Assembly: GCF_900104555.1 (NCBI RefSeq)
Contig: NZ_FNJU01000011.1
Coordinates: 1-64,000, forward strand
DNA from: Litchfieldia salsa
Lineage (GTDB): Bacteria > Bacillota > Bacilli > Bacillales > Bacillaceae_L
Direction: 5' to 3'
Length of the DNA stretch: 64,000 nucleotides
Shown piece after piece: positions 29,241-38,166 of the stretch. The notes under the pieces are model-generated. The model was not told the DNA's origin. It saw only the letters and a list, made by a program, of their open reading frames with translations, and did not search any database. A program made the translations under genes and the position numbers. How positions within the stretch are numbered: the stretch's first letter is position 1; the number at the start of each line of letters is the position of its first letter.

Positions 29241-30518
29241 CTATCTACAGAAAATGTGCTTACCGATTCGCTTGATTTGTGGTCTACCCCAAATCCATTT
29301 GCTAGTTGCTGTTTCAGGATTAAAGTAATAGGTCGCTCCTCCAGTCGGATCCATCCCATTAATTGCATCTAACACCGCTTTCCTTGCCTGATCATTTGGT
29401 GTTAACCAGATTTGTCCGTCCGCAACTGCAGTAAATGCCAATGGTTCAAAGATAATCCCTGAAATTGTGTTTGGGAATGTTGCACTATTTAAACGGTTTA
29501 ATATCACCGCAGCTACTGCTACTTGACCAATATAAGGCTCTCCACGTGCTTCACCATAAACAGCATTTGACATTAATTGAATATCATTTTGCGAAAATCC
29601 TCCAGGCACATTTACAGCTGTTGGTCCTGCAGACTCTGCTGGTGGAGCTTCTTCTTTCGCAGGCTCCTGTGCTGGTTCAGGTGAATCTTGTGGTTGTTCT
29701 TCCTCACCCTGCGGATTTTCTCCCTGTGCTTGTGCTTCACCTTCGGGACTGTCCCCACCCTGGGCTTGGCCTCCACCTTGTGGATTTTCTCCACCTTGGG
29801 CTTGGCCTCCACCTTGTGGATTCTCTCCACCCTGGGCTTGGCCTCCACCTTGTGAATTTTCTCCACCTTGGGCTTGGCCTCCACCTTGTGGATTCTCTCC
29901 ACCTTGAGCTTGGCCTCCACCTTGTGGACTCTCTCCACCTTGAGCTTGGCCTCCACCTTGTGGATTCTCTTCTTTAGGAGCTTGGCCTCCACCTTCTTGT
30001 GGCTGTGCTTTAGTGTTGTCACTACTTTTAGCGGATCCTTGTGCTGTGAAACGTTTCTCTGACTCTGCACGTCTTGCTTCTGCAGTTTTTTTAGCTTTTT
30101 CAATTGTTTGTTGATTTGGTGCCGACTGTATATCCCAAGGCACTCCACCGTAATGTGTAAATCGGTTCCCCTTCTTCAAATTCTCATATACAAATTCACG
30201 GTTGTATTTTGTTGCTCGTTTTAACATATCCTTTGTTTTTTGGCCGGCCAAACCATCAACCTCAGTTAAACCAAAAGCCTCTTGAAAATTTCTTACTGCC
30301 CAATAGGTTGACCAACCATAAACACCATCGATAGTTCCATGGTAATAGCCATTGTATTGAAGTCTTGATTGTAGTTCGATGACGTCATCACCAGTTGCTC
30401 CCCTTTGAATAATCTGATCTGAGAAAGCTTCGACTTTGTCAAATCCACTTCCTCCAAACAATGTAAACATTATAATAAACACTAATATCGGTAACTTTAT
30501 GAACAACTTGAAGTTCAT
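29241..30518 (-). CDS. sleB: Spore cortex-lytic enzyme SleB with a tandem-repeat insert
   Basis: SleB is the lytic transglycosylase that degrades spore cortex at germination. The start at 30518 follows AAGGAGG and gives 425 aa. Residues 1-32 form a signal peptide, about 35-100 a peptidoglycan-binding repeat (GDDVIELQSRLQYNGYYHG), and about 305-425 the catalytic domain (NDIQLMSNAVYGEARGEP, with its Glu). Between them, about residues 175-275 hold eight near-copies of a 12-residue unit, GGGQAQGGENPQ. Family members often have a short linker here, so this SleB is about 120 residues longer than usual. The linker has no predicted fold. Confidence 0.93.
   Translation of the reverse strand: MNFKLFIKLPILVFIIMFTLFGGSGFDKVEAFSDQIIQRGATGDDVIELQSRLQYNGYYHGTIDGVYGWSTYWAVRNFQEAFGLTEVDGLAGQKTKDMLKRATKYNREFVYENLKKGNRFTHYGGVPWDIQSAPNQQTIEKAKKTAEARRAESEKRFTAQGSAKSSDNTKAQPQEGGGQAPKEENPQGGGQAQGGESPQGGGQAQGGENPQGGGQAQGGENSQGGGQAQGGENPQGGGQAQGGENPQGGGQAQGGDSPEGEAQAQGENPQGEEEQPQDSPEPAQEPAKEEAPPAESAGPTAVNVPGGFSQNDIQLMSNAVYGEARGEPYIGQVAVAAVILNRLNSATFPNTISGIIFEPLAFTAVADGQIWLTPNDQARKAVLDAINGMDPTGGATYYFNPETATSKWIWGRPQIKRIGKHIFCR
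29709..29997. repeat. 36-bp tandem repeats inside sleB
   Basis: About eight head-to-tail 36-bp units encode GGGQAQGGENPQ-type blocks. Six are nearly identical in protein, with changes such as N to S; the flanking units are more diverged. On the plus strand the unit contains CTTGGCCTCCACCTTGTGGA. Such in-frame minisatellites can change copy number by slippage without breaking the frame. Confidence 0.9.
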
Positions 30519-30621
30519 TATTTTATTTACCTCCTTAACCAAATTCTATATAAACTTACATGTATTTTCTGTAATGTTGTCGTTTTTATACAAAACAATA
30601 GAAATTCATTTAAATCCAAAT

Positions 30622-30650
30622 AAAAAAAGCCTAACAACCGTTAGACTCTT
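30622..30650 (-). terminator. Intrinsic terminator after prsW
   Basis: On the minus strand GTCTAAC pairs with GTTAGGC (with one G·T pair) around GGTT, followed by TTTTTTTATTT. It separates prsW from sleB. Confidence 0.75.
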
Positions 30651-30665
30651 CAAAGATCATAATTT

Positions 30666-31316
30666 TTAATTTATCATTGAAAACCTTGCTTTTTTTGCTT
30701 TCCTAAGCCCTAACCACCATAAAAAAACCATAAAAGGGAGCATATAAAATAACCATTGCTCTTGTGTAAGTAAGATGAAATCATAAGTACCGTGTAACAT
30801 AAAAGGAATGAACAACGAAAGAATAAGCCATTTTGCCTTCTTATCTTTAGGTGCAAACTTCCCTTTACCAATGTAATAGCCCATTATTACACCAAATAAT
30901 GCATGACTCGAAACGGGTAATAATGCACGACCAAATGCAAACTGTAACCCATTTCCAAATAGATATAGAATATTTTCGAACGTTGCAAAGCCTAATGAAA
31001 CTGAGGCACCGTATACAATACCATCATATGGCTCATCAAACTCAATATGTTGAAACACAATATACATAAGAATAAACCATTTAAAAAACTCCTCCAAAAG
31101 ACTTGAGGCAATAAATGCATGTAAAAATTCAGAAATAAAGACTCCTTCTACTTGTAAAACATATTGAACAAACATAAGTGGAAATACCAAAATTGCACCA
31201 AATATAAACACACGAAAAACCATATAAATTGGTTCATTGTCATATCTGTCTTTTAAATAGAAATAGCTAAGTAGTGCTAACCCAGGAGCAATACCCGCAG
31301 AAATGATAGCTACCAT
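30666..31316 (-). CDS. prsW: Membrane protease PrsW
   Basis: PrsW makes the first cut in the anti-sigma factor RsiW, which releases SigW under envelope stress. The start at 31316 ([12 protein letters not shown]) matches the family, with GAGG 6 nt upstream; a longer frame begins at 31328. The 216 aa protein has several membrane segments. The conserved EE pair lies in [14 protein letters not shown], and the His motifs are in [16 protein letters not shown] and MLHGTYDF. These are the expected catalytic residues of the glutamic-type protease. RsiW and SigW are not in the window. Confidence 0.9.
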   Translation of the reverse strand: MVAIISAGIAPGLALLSYFYLKDRYDNEPIYMVFRVFIFGAILVFPLMFVQYVLQVEGVFISEFLHAFIASSLLEEFFKWFILMYIVFQHIEFDEPYDGIVYGASVSLGFATFENILYLFGNGLQFAFGRALLPVSSHALFGVIMGYYIGKGKFAPKDKKAKWLILSLFIPFMLHGTYDFILLTQEQWLFYMLPFMVFLWWLGLRKAKKARFSMIN

Positions 31317-31370
31317 ATGCTTCCTCATTTCGTAAAATTCTAAAAAGTGTCACAAAAAAAGTAATAGTCA

Positions 31371-31399
31371 TTGAGATTCATTTAAGAATATCGTAACAT
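31371..31399 (+). promoter_or_regulatory. Candidate SigA promoter of the asparaginase gene
   Basis: TTGAGA, a 17-nt spacer and TAACAT lie about 60 nt before the asparaginase start. The match is 5/6 and 4/6, with ideal spacing. Confidence 0.45.
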
Positions 31400-31459
31400 G
31401 AGAAAGAGAAATTGAACATCCATAAATAAGAGAAATGACCCAAGTAGGAGAGATATTTA

Positions 31460-32431
31460 ATGAAAAAGATTTTACTTATACATACAGGTGGAACCATTTC
31501 TATGAAAGAGGATAAAACAACTGGTACGGTTCAACAAGATCAAGAAAACCCACTTTTGAGTTCAACGAATAATTTAAGTAGTTTAGCCGACATAACAGTC
31601 ATTGAGTTATTTCATTTACCTTCACCACATATAACAACAAACGAAATGCTTATTCTGATGAGAAAGGTTAAAGAAATAGTGAAACTTGAAAAAATTGAGG
31701 GTGTAGTAATCACTCATGGTACAGATACACTTGAAGAAACAGCCTATTTCTTAGATTTGACCCTGCCATTTGAGATACCTATTGTTGTGACTGGTGCTAT
31801 GCGCTCAAGTAATGAATTAGGTGCTGATGGTTTATACAATTTAATATCATCAATTAAGGTTGCGGCTTGTGACTCTGCAAGAGGAAAAGGTGTGTTGGTC
31901 GTACTTAATGACGAAATTCACACTGCTAGAAATGTCACCAAAACACATACAAGCAATGTTGCAACGTTTCAGAGTCCACAATACGGACCAATCGGCATTG
32001 TCACGAAAAGAGGTGTAACATTTTATCAAACACCTATTCACAGACAAACCTACAATATTGAATCCCTTACAAAAAACGTCATCATGTTAAAGGCATATGC
32101 AGGTATGGACGGAGCACTTCTTAAAGCTGCTCGGGATATAGGTGTTGATGGTCTTGTCATTGAGGCACTCGGGCAAGGGAATTTACCACCTGCAATGATT
32201 CAGGAACTTAATGATTTAATAGAAAAACAAATCTCAGTTGTATTAGTATCCCGATGCTTCAATGGATTTGTTGAAGACATATATAGTTACGAAGGTGGAG
32301 GAAAACACCTTAAAGATCTAGGTGTTATCTTTTCTAATGGCTTAAATGGTCAAAAAGCTAGACTCAAATTGTTAGTTGCTCTAGAAAATAACGTAAGTCA
32401 GGATGGATTACACGATTTATTTCAAAAATAA
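31460..32431 (+). CDS. Type I cytoplasmic L-asparaginase
   Basis: The enzyme hydrolyses asparagine to aspartate and ammonia. The 323 aa protein has no signal peptide and begins MKKILLIHTGGTISM with the first catalytic Thr. The second motif, VITHGTDTLEETAYFLDLTL, is at about residue 85, and VVTGAMRSSNELGADG follows. Lack of a leader points to the cytoplasmic AnsA type. It is transcribed alone on the plus strand. I am not sure which B. subtilis paralogue (AnsA or AnsZ) it corresponds to, so no symbol is given. With gudB nearby it supports amino acid nitrogen use. Confidence 0.92.
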   Translation: MKKILLIHTGGTISMKEDKTTGTVQQDQENPLLSSTNNLSSLADITVIELFHLPSPHITTNEMLILMRKVKEIVKLEKIEGVVITHGTDTLEETAYFLDLTLPFEIPIVVTGAMRSSNELGADGLYNLISSIKVAACDSARGKGVLVVLNDEIHTARNVTKTHTSNVATFQSPQYGPIGIVTKRGVTFYQTPIHRQTYNIESLTKNVIMLKAYAGMDGALLKAARDIGVDGLVIEALGQGNLPPAMIQELNDLIEKQISVVLVSRCFNGFVEDIYSYEGGGKHLKDLGVIFSNGLNGQKARLKLLVALENNVSQDGLHDLFQK

Positions 32432-32444
32432 GAACAACATAAAA

Positions 32445-32481
32445 AACCTGGTGATTTCTTTTCAAAAGATATGACCAGGTT
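32445..32481. terminator. Bidirectional terminator between asparaginase gene and ypdA
   Basis: AACCTGGT (32445-32452) pairs with ACCAGGTT (32474-32481). The minus side is followed by TTTTTTATG and the plus side by ATTTCC. It is stronger on the minus strand, closing ypdA. Confidence 0.7.
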
Positions 32482-32490
32482 ATTTCCTCT

Positions 32491-33453
32491 CTACCCTATT
32501 TCAGCTTGAATTTTCTTTGCAATCATATCGCCATGAAAACGACCATTTTCAATAAAAATTTCATTTGCGTTATTACCTGCTGCAATTACTCCAGCAATAA
32601 ATAAACCATTTATATTTGTTTCCATTGTCTCTTCATAAAAAAAGGGCCTACCTGTATTTAAATCAATTTTGACATTCATTTTCTTTAAAAACTCATGGTC
32701 AGGATGGTACCCTGTCATCGCAAAAACAAAATCATTTTTGATCGAAATACGTCTCCCATCTTTTTCATAAACGATTGCTGAATTTGTAATTTCCTTTACT
32801 TGTGCCTCAAATTCCATCTTAATTTGTCCATTCCGGACTAGAGATTCAAATTCAGGTAATATCCATGGTTTAATACTTTGAGAGTATTCGCTCCCTCTAT
32901 ACAAAACAGTTACACTCGCTCCGGCCTTTACAAGTTCTAACGCTGCATCTACACTTGAATTCTTCCCACCTATTACAGCAACTTCACAATCAAAATAAGG
33001 ATGAGCCTCTTTAAAATAATGGAACACTTTATCTAGACTTTCACCAGGTATATCCATATAATTCGGATGGTCATAATAGCCTGTTGCAATTACAACAAAA
33101 TTGGCATGATAAGTTTCAAGTGAAGTTTCTACCAAGAATTTGTCACTTTTAGTAACTTGAATAACTTCTTCGAAAGAATTTACTCTTATATTCTTCCTTT
33201 TAACAACTTCACGATAATATGCGAGTGCTTGATTTCGAACAGGTTTGCGATTTTCAGTGATAAAAGCTACTTCCCCAATCTCTAATTTTTCACTAGAACT
33301 AAAAAAGGTCTGGTGTGTTGGATAATGATAGATACTATTTACTATATTCCCCTTTTCAATTACAAGTGGATCAAGACCAATCTTTTGCAAAGCAATTGCA
33401 GCAGCTAAACCACAGGGGCCTCCTCCAATAATAATTACTGACTCATTCTGCAT
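32491..33453 (-). CDS. ypdA: Bacillithiol disulfide reductase YpdA (Bdr)
   Basis: This FAD/NADPH-dependent oxidoreductase reduces oxidised bacillithiol. The 320 aa protein has the FAD motif IIGGGPCGLAAAIAL at residues 7-21, with the characteristic Cys at about residue 14. The central NADPH motif VAVIGGKNSSVDAALEL is near residue 165. The distal FAD motif NINGLFIAGVIA is near residue 285. It lacks the CxxC of thioredoxin reductases, which fits the Bdr family. It lies next to gudB in the usual order. Confidence 0.92.
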   Translation of the reverse strand: MQNESVIIIGGGPCGLAAAIALQKIGLDPLVIEKGNIVNSIYHYPTHQTFFSSSEKLEIGEVAFITENRKPVRNQALAYYREVVKRKNIRVNSFEEVIQVTKSDKFLVETSLETYHANFVVIATGYYDHPNYMDIPGESLDKVFHYFKEAHPYFDCEVAVIGGKNSSVDAALELVKAGASVTVLYRGSEYSQSIKPWILPEFESLVRNGQIKMEFEAQVKEITNSAIVYEKDGRRISIKNDFVFAMTGYHPDHEFLKKMNVKIDLNTGRPFFYEETMETNINGLFIAGVIAAGNNANEIFIENGRFHGDMIAKKIQAEIG

Positions 33454-33490
33454 ACACGTTCACCTCAAATTATTTTCGAAATCTACAAAA

Positions 33491-33523
33491 AATCTCCTAT
33501 TAAAATCATAGGAGATTTTTTTT
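33491..33523. terminator. Intrinsic terminator between gudB and ypdA
   Basis: A 10-bp perfect stem, AATCTCCTAT and ATAGGAGATT, is followed by T runs on both strands. On the minus strand it ends gudB. Confidence 0.8.
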
Positions 33524-33552
33524 CATTGTGCAAACAATATACAATTCCTTGG

Positions 33553-34833
33553 TTAAATCCAGCCTCTAAATCGAGATGCCTCTGCCATCTTTCTGACTCC
33601 AACCATATATGCTGCAAGCCTCATATCCACACGCCTAGTTACAGCCGTATCATAGATATTATTAAATGATTTAACCATTACTTTCTCAAGTCGTTCTTCT
33701 ACTTCTTCCTCTGTCCAATAATAGCCTTGATTATTTTGTACCCACTCAAAATATGAAACAGTTACTCCCCCTGCACTAGCCAATACATCTGGAACAAGTA
33801 GGATTCCTCTTTGAGTTAATATTTCGGTAGCTTCTAGAGTTGTTGGTCCATTAGCCGCCTCCACAACAATACTAGCTTGAATTTGATAAGCATTTTCTTC
33901 AGTGATTTGATTTTCAATTGCAGCAGGTACTAATATATCGCAATCAAGTTCAAGTAATTCTTTATTAGTAATTGTATCACTAAACAGTTTAGTAACTGTT
34001 CCAAAGCTATCACGTCGGTCTAATAGGTAATCAACATCCAATCCTTCAGCATTGTAAAGCCCACCATAAGCATCTGATATTCCTACGATTTTCGCACCTG
34101 CATCATGCATAAATTTCGCTAAAAAACTACCAGCATTACCAAAGCCCTGAACAACTACACGAGCACCCTTCAAGTCAATACCCTTTTTTGCAGCTGCTTC
34201 TCTTATGCAGATTGTCACACCTTTAGCTGTCGCCGATTCTCTCCCATGGGATCCACCAAGGACTAGAGGCTTACCGGTTATGAAACCTGGAGAATTAAAT
34301 TCATCAATTCGGCTATATTCATCCATCATCCAAGCCATAATTTGAGAGTTCGTAAAAACGTCTGGCGCAGGTATATCTTTTGTAGGACCAACTATTTGGC
34401 TAATTGCACGAACATACCCTCTACTCAATCGCTCTAACTCCCTAAATGACATATCTCTAGGATCACAAACAATTCCACCCTTACCACCACCATATGGAAG
34501 ATCAACAATTCCACACTTTAAGCTCATCCATATCGACAATGCTTTTACTTCTTTTTCTGATACATTTGGATGGAATCTGATTCCACCTTTTGTAGGCCCA
34601 ACTGCATCGTTATGCTGTGCTCTATAGCCAGTGAATATCTTCACTGCTCCATCATCCATGCGAACAGGTATCTTAACAGTCATCATCCGAATCGGTTCTT
34701 TTAATAACTCATAGACCTCTTCAGGGTAACCCAATTTCTCTAAAGCTTTATGTATAACAGTTTGCGTTGACTTCAGGACATCTAGTTTATCTTGTTTTTG
34801 ATCATTGTTGTCCTTATTTTTATCGGCTACCAT
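33553..34833 (-). CDS. gudB: NAD-specific glutamate dehydrogenase GudB
   Basis: GudB deaminates glutamate to 2-oxoglutarate. The start at 34833 (MVADKNKDN), with GGGAGG upstream, gives 426 aa. Signatures are GPTKGGIRFHP, the active-site LPYGGGKGGI, APDVFTNSQIMAWM, and the Rossmann VVVQGFGNAGSFLA. The segment KEVKALSIWMS carries a single VKA, so the small duplication that inactivates gudB in B. subtilis 168 is absent and the enzyme should be active. It has its own terminator. The 300-nt gap upstream (34834-35133) shows no clear gene. Confidence 0.95.
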   Translation of the reverse strand: MVADKNKDNNDQKQDKLDVLKSTQTVIHKALEKLGYPEEVYELLKEPIRMMTVKIPVRMDDGAVKIFTGYRAQHNDAVGPTKGGIRFHPNVSEKEVKALSIWMSLKCGIVDLPYGGGKGGIVCDPRDMSFRELERLSRGYVRAISQIVGPTKDIPAPDVFTNSQIMAWMMDEYSRIDEFNSPGFITGKPLVLGGSHGRESATAKGVTICIREAAAKKGIDLKGARVVVQGFGNAGSFLAKFMHDAGAKIVGISDAYGGLYNAEGLDVDYLLDRRDSFGTVTKLFSDTITNKELLELDCDILVPAAIENQITEENAYQIQASIVVEAANGPTTLEATEILTQRGILLVPDVLASAGGVTVSYFEWVQNNQGYYWTEEEVEERLEKVMVKSFNNIYDTAVTRRVDMRLAAYMVGVRKMAEASRFRGWI

Positions 34834-35133
34834 TTCGAAACCTCCCAAAAATATTCAAAGGCTAAACATTGGATATTTTACTTATGATTTTTGTTTTTTA
34901 AAAACCATCACTAAACTCTTTCAAGAAATAGTATACAACTGCTGTTGATCCAAGCAAAGAAAATGTCGAAAAACAGGAAAGCGATTTCAATGTTGTTTCG
35001 ATTCTTTTATTATTAGTCCTAAAAAAAACTTAAAAAGGAGACATTAATCACATGTTTATTATCTCATATAACAATCATATGCATAATAAGCAAAAATCAT
35101 GTAATGTCTTACCTTCTTAAGTTAATCAACAAA

Positions 35134-35733
35134 TTACCGTTTTAGAAAATACCGATAGATATCTTCAATTGATCGTTCACTTATAAGCATTTTTCCATAC
35201 TCATGTACTTTATATTTTGTAATGGTTGAAGAATTACCAAATTCAGCAAGAATTGAAATTAAAACTTCAGAATCAGGAATGTCGTCTTCTTCAAATAATA
35301 AATAAAAATGATGATTATACGAATATAACTTCCCACTAAGAATATTCAATGGTACAAGTCTTGAAGATAGTTGTATTACATCCTCAAATGTATGGAACTC
35401 ATAAAAGAGATCATCACTTTCATCTAGAGTAACCTGCATTTCAATATAATCATCTGAGAAGTCATCGTCTTCATCATCATGATCCTGACTTTCAACATCC
35501 TTAGTCACAATAACAACCATTCCTTGAGCTTGTAAGGAATAAACTTCAACAGCAATAGCCCCATTCGCTTCAAAGCCTAGTTCTTCACTTGCCTCTTCAA
35601 TCATATCACGAAAAAGTTGATGTACTTTAATTGAATCATGCCATAAATCTTCTTTTGTTAGTCCTCTTTCAATTAAATCATCAAACGTTAAAAATATTTT
35701 GATCTTATTATGATTTAAGCGTTCAAGACGCAT
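35134..35733 (-). CDS. mecB: MecA-family adaptor YpbH (MecB)
   Basis: This protein is a paralogue of the ClpC adaptor MecA. The 199 aa protein has the N-terminal substrate-binding part (MRLERLNHNKIKIFLTFDDL) and an acidic linker (about residues 85-105, DDEDDDFSDD). The C-terminal ClpC-binding domain contains FHTFEDVIQLSSRL, then YLLFEEDD and a final EYGKMLISERSIEDI. MecA and YpbH share this layout; the place next to gudB and ypbG marks it as YpbH. It likely targets proteins to ClpCP. Confidence 0.88.
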   Translation of the reverse strand: MRLERLNHNKIKIFLTFDDLIERGLTKEDLWHDSIKVHQLFRDMIEEASEELGFEANGAIAVEVYSLQAQGMVVIVTKDVESQDHDDEDDDFSDDYIEMQVTLDESDDLFYEFHTFEDVIQLSSRLVPLNILSGKLYSYNHHFYLLFEEDDIPDSEVLISILAEFGNSSTITKYKVHEYGKMLISERSIEDIYRYFLKR

Positions 35734-35834
35734 AAAGACCCCTCCCTACCGTCACGCCAACATTCCTATTCATAGTTTATGAATCCATCTCGAGATGGTT
35801 CTTATATTTTAGAATAGAAATAGAAGTTAGTTTA

Positions 35835-36746
35835 TTATTTTAGTTGACTAAGTCTTTCTTTTAACCATTGATCCCACTGATGTTGGTTCTCTCCAATAAT
35901 TAATGAGTCATAAGGGGTCAAATTCTTTTCATTATTGTGGAAAGCACTCCCACCTAATCCAATCGATAAGTCATTAAAGTTAGTTGCAATTCGTTCAACT
36001 AACTTTATCGTTTCATCCACATTTTTCTCCATTGTACAAGAAACAAACAGAAATTTCGGATGTATCTCTTCTAATACAATTTCTAAGTCACCATCAGCAA
36101 TGCCTGTCCCAATATAAATAACCTCAAAGCCTTTTCGTCTTAAATATAAGGTAAAAATCAGCAATCCTAATTCATGCATTTCACCTGGTCCACAAACCGA
36201 AACAACTTTAGGGAGCATTCCATTAACAGGTAGGCTATGAAGGATCATTCCAATTCGTGATCTTAAAAAAGAAGAAGCAAAACGTTCATGTGCACTTGTA
36301 ATTTTCCCTTCTTCCCATAGATTCCCGATTTGGACAAGCAGAGTACCTAATATTTCAATAACAACTTTATCAATTGAATAAAGACTAAAAGCTTTGTTCA
36401 TTAATTCTTGGGCTTGATGTTCATCAAAACTAATTAAGCTTTCTAACAATTCATTTTGAAGTGCTAATGAATATTCTTCAACTTGCTCACTTGAGATAGG
36501 GCTAGTAGTGAATTTACTTGTTTCAATTAGTGCAACAGCTTGACTTATTGTAAAGCCTTTATTTACCTTGTCTATTAGCCACTTTAGCACTTGAACATGC
36601 TCTTCTGTATATAATCGATGACCTGATTCATTTCTTTTAGGAGCAATAATTTTATATCTTCGTTCCCAAGCTCTTAATGTTCCTGCTTGGATACCTAACA
36701 TTTTAGTTATTGCTTTAATATTGTATTTACCATATTCTGATACCAT
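35835..36746 (-). CDS. MerR-type regulator with a B12-binding domain (CarH/LitR-like)
   Basis: The start at 36746 (MVSEYGKYNIKAIT) has GGAGG 6 nt upstream and gives 303 aa. Residues 9-75 form a MerR helix-turn-helix (TLRAWERRYKIIAPKRNESG). A helical cap domain follows (90-170), then a cobalamin-binding domain (178-300). The lower-ligand motif reads E189-x-H191-x-x-G194 and the cap motif reads W144-x9-E154-R155. In CarH photoreceptors the cap is Wx9EH, so the His is Arg here. This suggests a B12-linked, perhaps light-responsive, repressor whose photochemistry may be altered. Targets are not visible. It lies between ypbH and ypbG, where B. subtilis has no such gene. Confidence 0.85.
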   Translation of the reverse strand: MVSEYGKYNIKAITKMLGIQAGTLRAWERRYKIIAPKRNESGHRLYTEEHVQVLKWLIDKVNKGFTISQAVALIETSKFTTSPISSEQVEEYSLALQNELLESLISFDEHQAQELMNKAFSLYSIDKVVIEILGTLLVQIGNLWEEGKITSAHERFASSFLRSRIGMILHSLPVNGMLPKVVSVCGPGEMHELGLLIFTLYLRRKGFEVIYIGTGIADGDLEIVLEEIHPKFLFVSCTMEKNVDETIKLVERIATNFNDLSIGLGGSAFHNNEKNLTPYDSLIIGENQHQWDQWLKERLSQLK

Positions 36747-36846
36747 TTTAAGCCTCCATATCACCGAAGCTCATCGCTTATCTTCTCGTATTATATCTAA
36801 ATTTGTAAGATGTGTAAAATATGTACTACATTGCTAAATTGATTTT

Positions 36847-37614
36847 TCACAATGATTTAATCGTTATTAGATGAGTTTCAGGTGGAGCTCCAAGTCGAAG
36901 CGGTAGTTCTGTAGTACCATATCCATTACTAGTAAGTAATGTAGTTGAACCTATCTTCTCTATGCAGCCTTTTTTATAAAGACCTATATTAAAAATTCGA
37001 ATTTGCCCCCCATGAGTATGACCGGACATGATGAAATCAATCCCATTCTCTGGTTTTATTTCATCTACTATTACGGGGTTATGACTAATTAAAATCTTAA
37101 AAGGGACTTCCTCTCCAACATCCTTTAGAGCAAGATCTAAACGATGTCGACCTACTCTAATATCATCAATCCCTAAAATAGCAATTGAATCCCCACTCTC
37201 AGATTCGAACCTTGCAGCCGTGTTATCTAGAATTGTCACACCTTGACTCAATAAAAGCGAATCCAATTCATGATAATTTATTTCATAATCATTATTACCC
37301 CAAACAAAGTAAACAGGGGCAATGGACTTTAATAATTTTATATTAGATTCAATCTTAGTCAAAGGGACGCCTTTTTCACATAAATCCCCTCCAATAATAA
37401 CCAAATCTGCTGATCCTTTTACTTCCTCAATCAGCTTCTCTGAAATACTTCGCTTATGTATATCTGAAATAAAAAAAATGGTAATTTCTCCAAAACTTTT
37501 TGGGAAATTCTTAAATAAAAGTGTTTGCCTGGTTATATTGTTTTGTCTAGCCTCTATAATCATATAAACTAAAATACCAATACAAAGCAAGAAGAGAATA
37601 ATAACACCAACCAC
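36847..37614 (-). CDS. Metallophosphoesterase YpbG
   Basis: This is a calcineurin-like phosphoesterase of 255 aa with an N-terminal membrane anchor (residues 2-20). Metal-binding motifs appear in order: ISDIHKRS, IIGGDLCEKG, VWGNNDYE, ILISHNP and MSGHTHGGQ. All five blocks of the fold are intact. The GTG start has AGGAGG upstream. The active site probably faces outward. The substrate is not known. It is 11 nt downstream of ypbF and likely cotranscribed. Confidence 0.88.
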   Translation of the reverse strand: MVGVIILFLLCIGILVYMIIEARQNNITRQTLLFKNFPKSFGEITIFFISDIHKRSISEKLIEEVKGSADLVIIGGDLCEKGVPLTKIESNIKLLKSIAPVYFVWGNNDYEINYHELDSLLLSQGVTILDNTAARFESESGDSIAILGIDDIRVGRHRLDLALKDVGEEVPFKILISHNPVIVDEIKPENGIDFIMSGHTHGGQIRIFNIGLYKKGCIEKIGSTTLLTSNGYGTTELPLRLGAPPETHLITIKSL

Positions 37615-37625
37615 AAAGATTCCTC

Positions 37626-38015
37626 CTACCTTCTGTTCGTTTTCAAATAATTATAATCTACAGATAATAATCCGTATAAAATCGAAAAAGCAAGAATTAA
37701 GATAGCATCCCATACAGCTAATAAACTTAAAATGAAAAAGCTTATAAAAACACTATAACACAAAAGTGTATTCCGAAATGGAACTCTTACTCCATTTATT
37801 AACAAATATGTATTCTCTATAGATTCAGCAATAAATATTGCATGGAAAACAAAGCTTATTATAAAACAAATCATTACAATAAAAAAATCCATTGGACTCA
37901 ACAAAAAATTAATAACTACTTCCTCAAGTCTGAGTGGGAATGTTATGTTCATATATTTAACTAATAAGCAACCCGAGATAAACCCAATCAGTAATTGAAT
38001 GATTTTTTTTCGCAT
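37626..38015 (-). CDS. YpbF-like membrane protein (DUF2663)
   Basis: This is a 129 aa protein with about three or four hydrophobic segments (residues 5-22, 38-62, 80-118) and basic ends. Its place upstream of ypbG matches B. subtilis ypbF. No motif or function recognised. ATG start with GGGGGCGG upstream. Confidence 0.7.
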   Translation of the reverse strand: MRKKIIQLLIGFISGCLLVKYMNITFPLRLEEVVINFLLSPMDFFIVMICFIISFVFHAIFIAESIENTYLLINGVRVPFRNTLLCYSVFISFFILSLLAVWDAILILAFSILYGLLSVDYNYLKTNRR

Positions 38016-38084
38016 CAGACCGCCCCCTATTTCCTACTATATTCGGAGACTAATACTCATACGCTAAACCATTTTCTTTCTTAC

Positions 38085-38123
38085 CAATAATTTGTCATTA
38101 AATCTCAATTTAACCATAAATAT
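38085..38123 (+). promoter_or_regulatory. Weak candidate SigE promoter of cotJABC
   Basis: CCATAAATAT at 38114-38123 resembles a SigE -10 (CATACAnT) and GTCATTA lies about 13 nt upstream. The cotJ operon is SigE-dependent in B. subtilis, which is the main reason to suggest it. The match is poor. Confidence 0.3.
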
Positions 38124-38166
38124 GAATTGACACTGTTTTGTAAATTCTCAATAGGAGGTTAGTTTT

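Noticed and set aside
29709-29997. Regular 36-bp repeats considered as a CRISPR array
   Set aside because: The units are directly adjacent with no unique spacers and encode an in-frame protein repeat in SleB.
29465-30148. Long open frames on both strands over the sleB repeat (170 aa plus, 178 aa minus)
   Set aside because: They are side effects of the repeat's codon pattern; the sleB frame has known domains at both ends.
35052-35120. 22-codon plus-strand ORF in the gudB-ypbH gap with AAGGAG upstream
   Set aside because: The spacing to ATG is long (11 nt), the frame is tiny and no conserved feature is seen. The 300-nt gap otherwise shows nothing.
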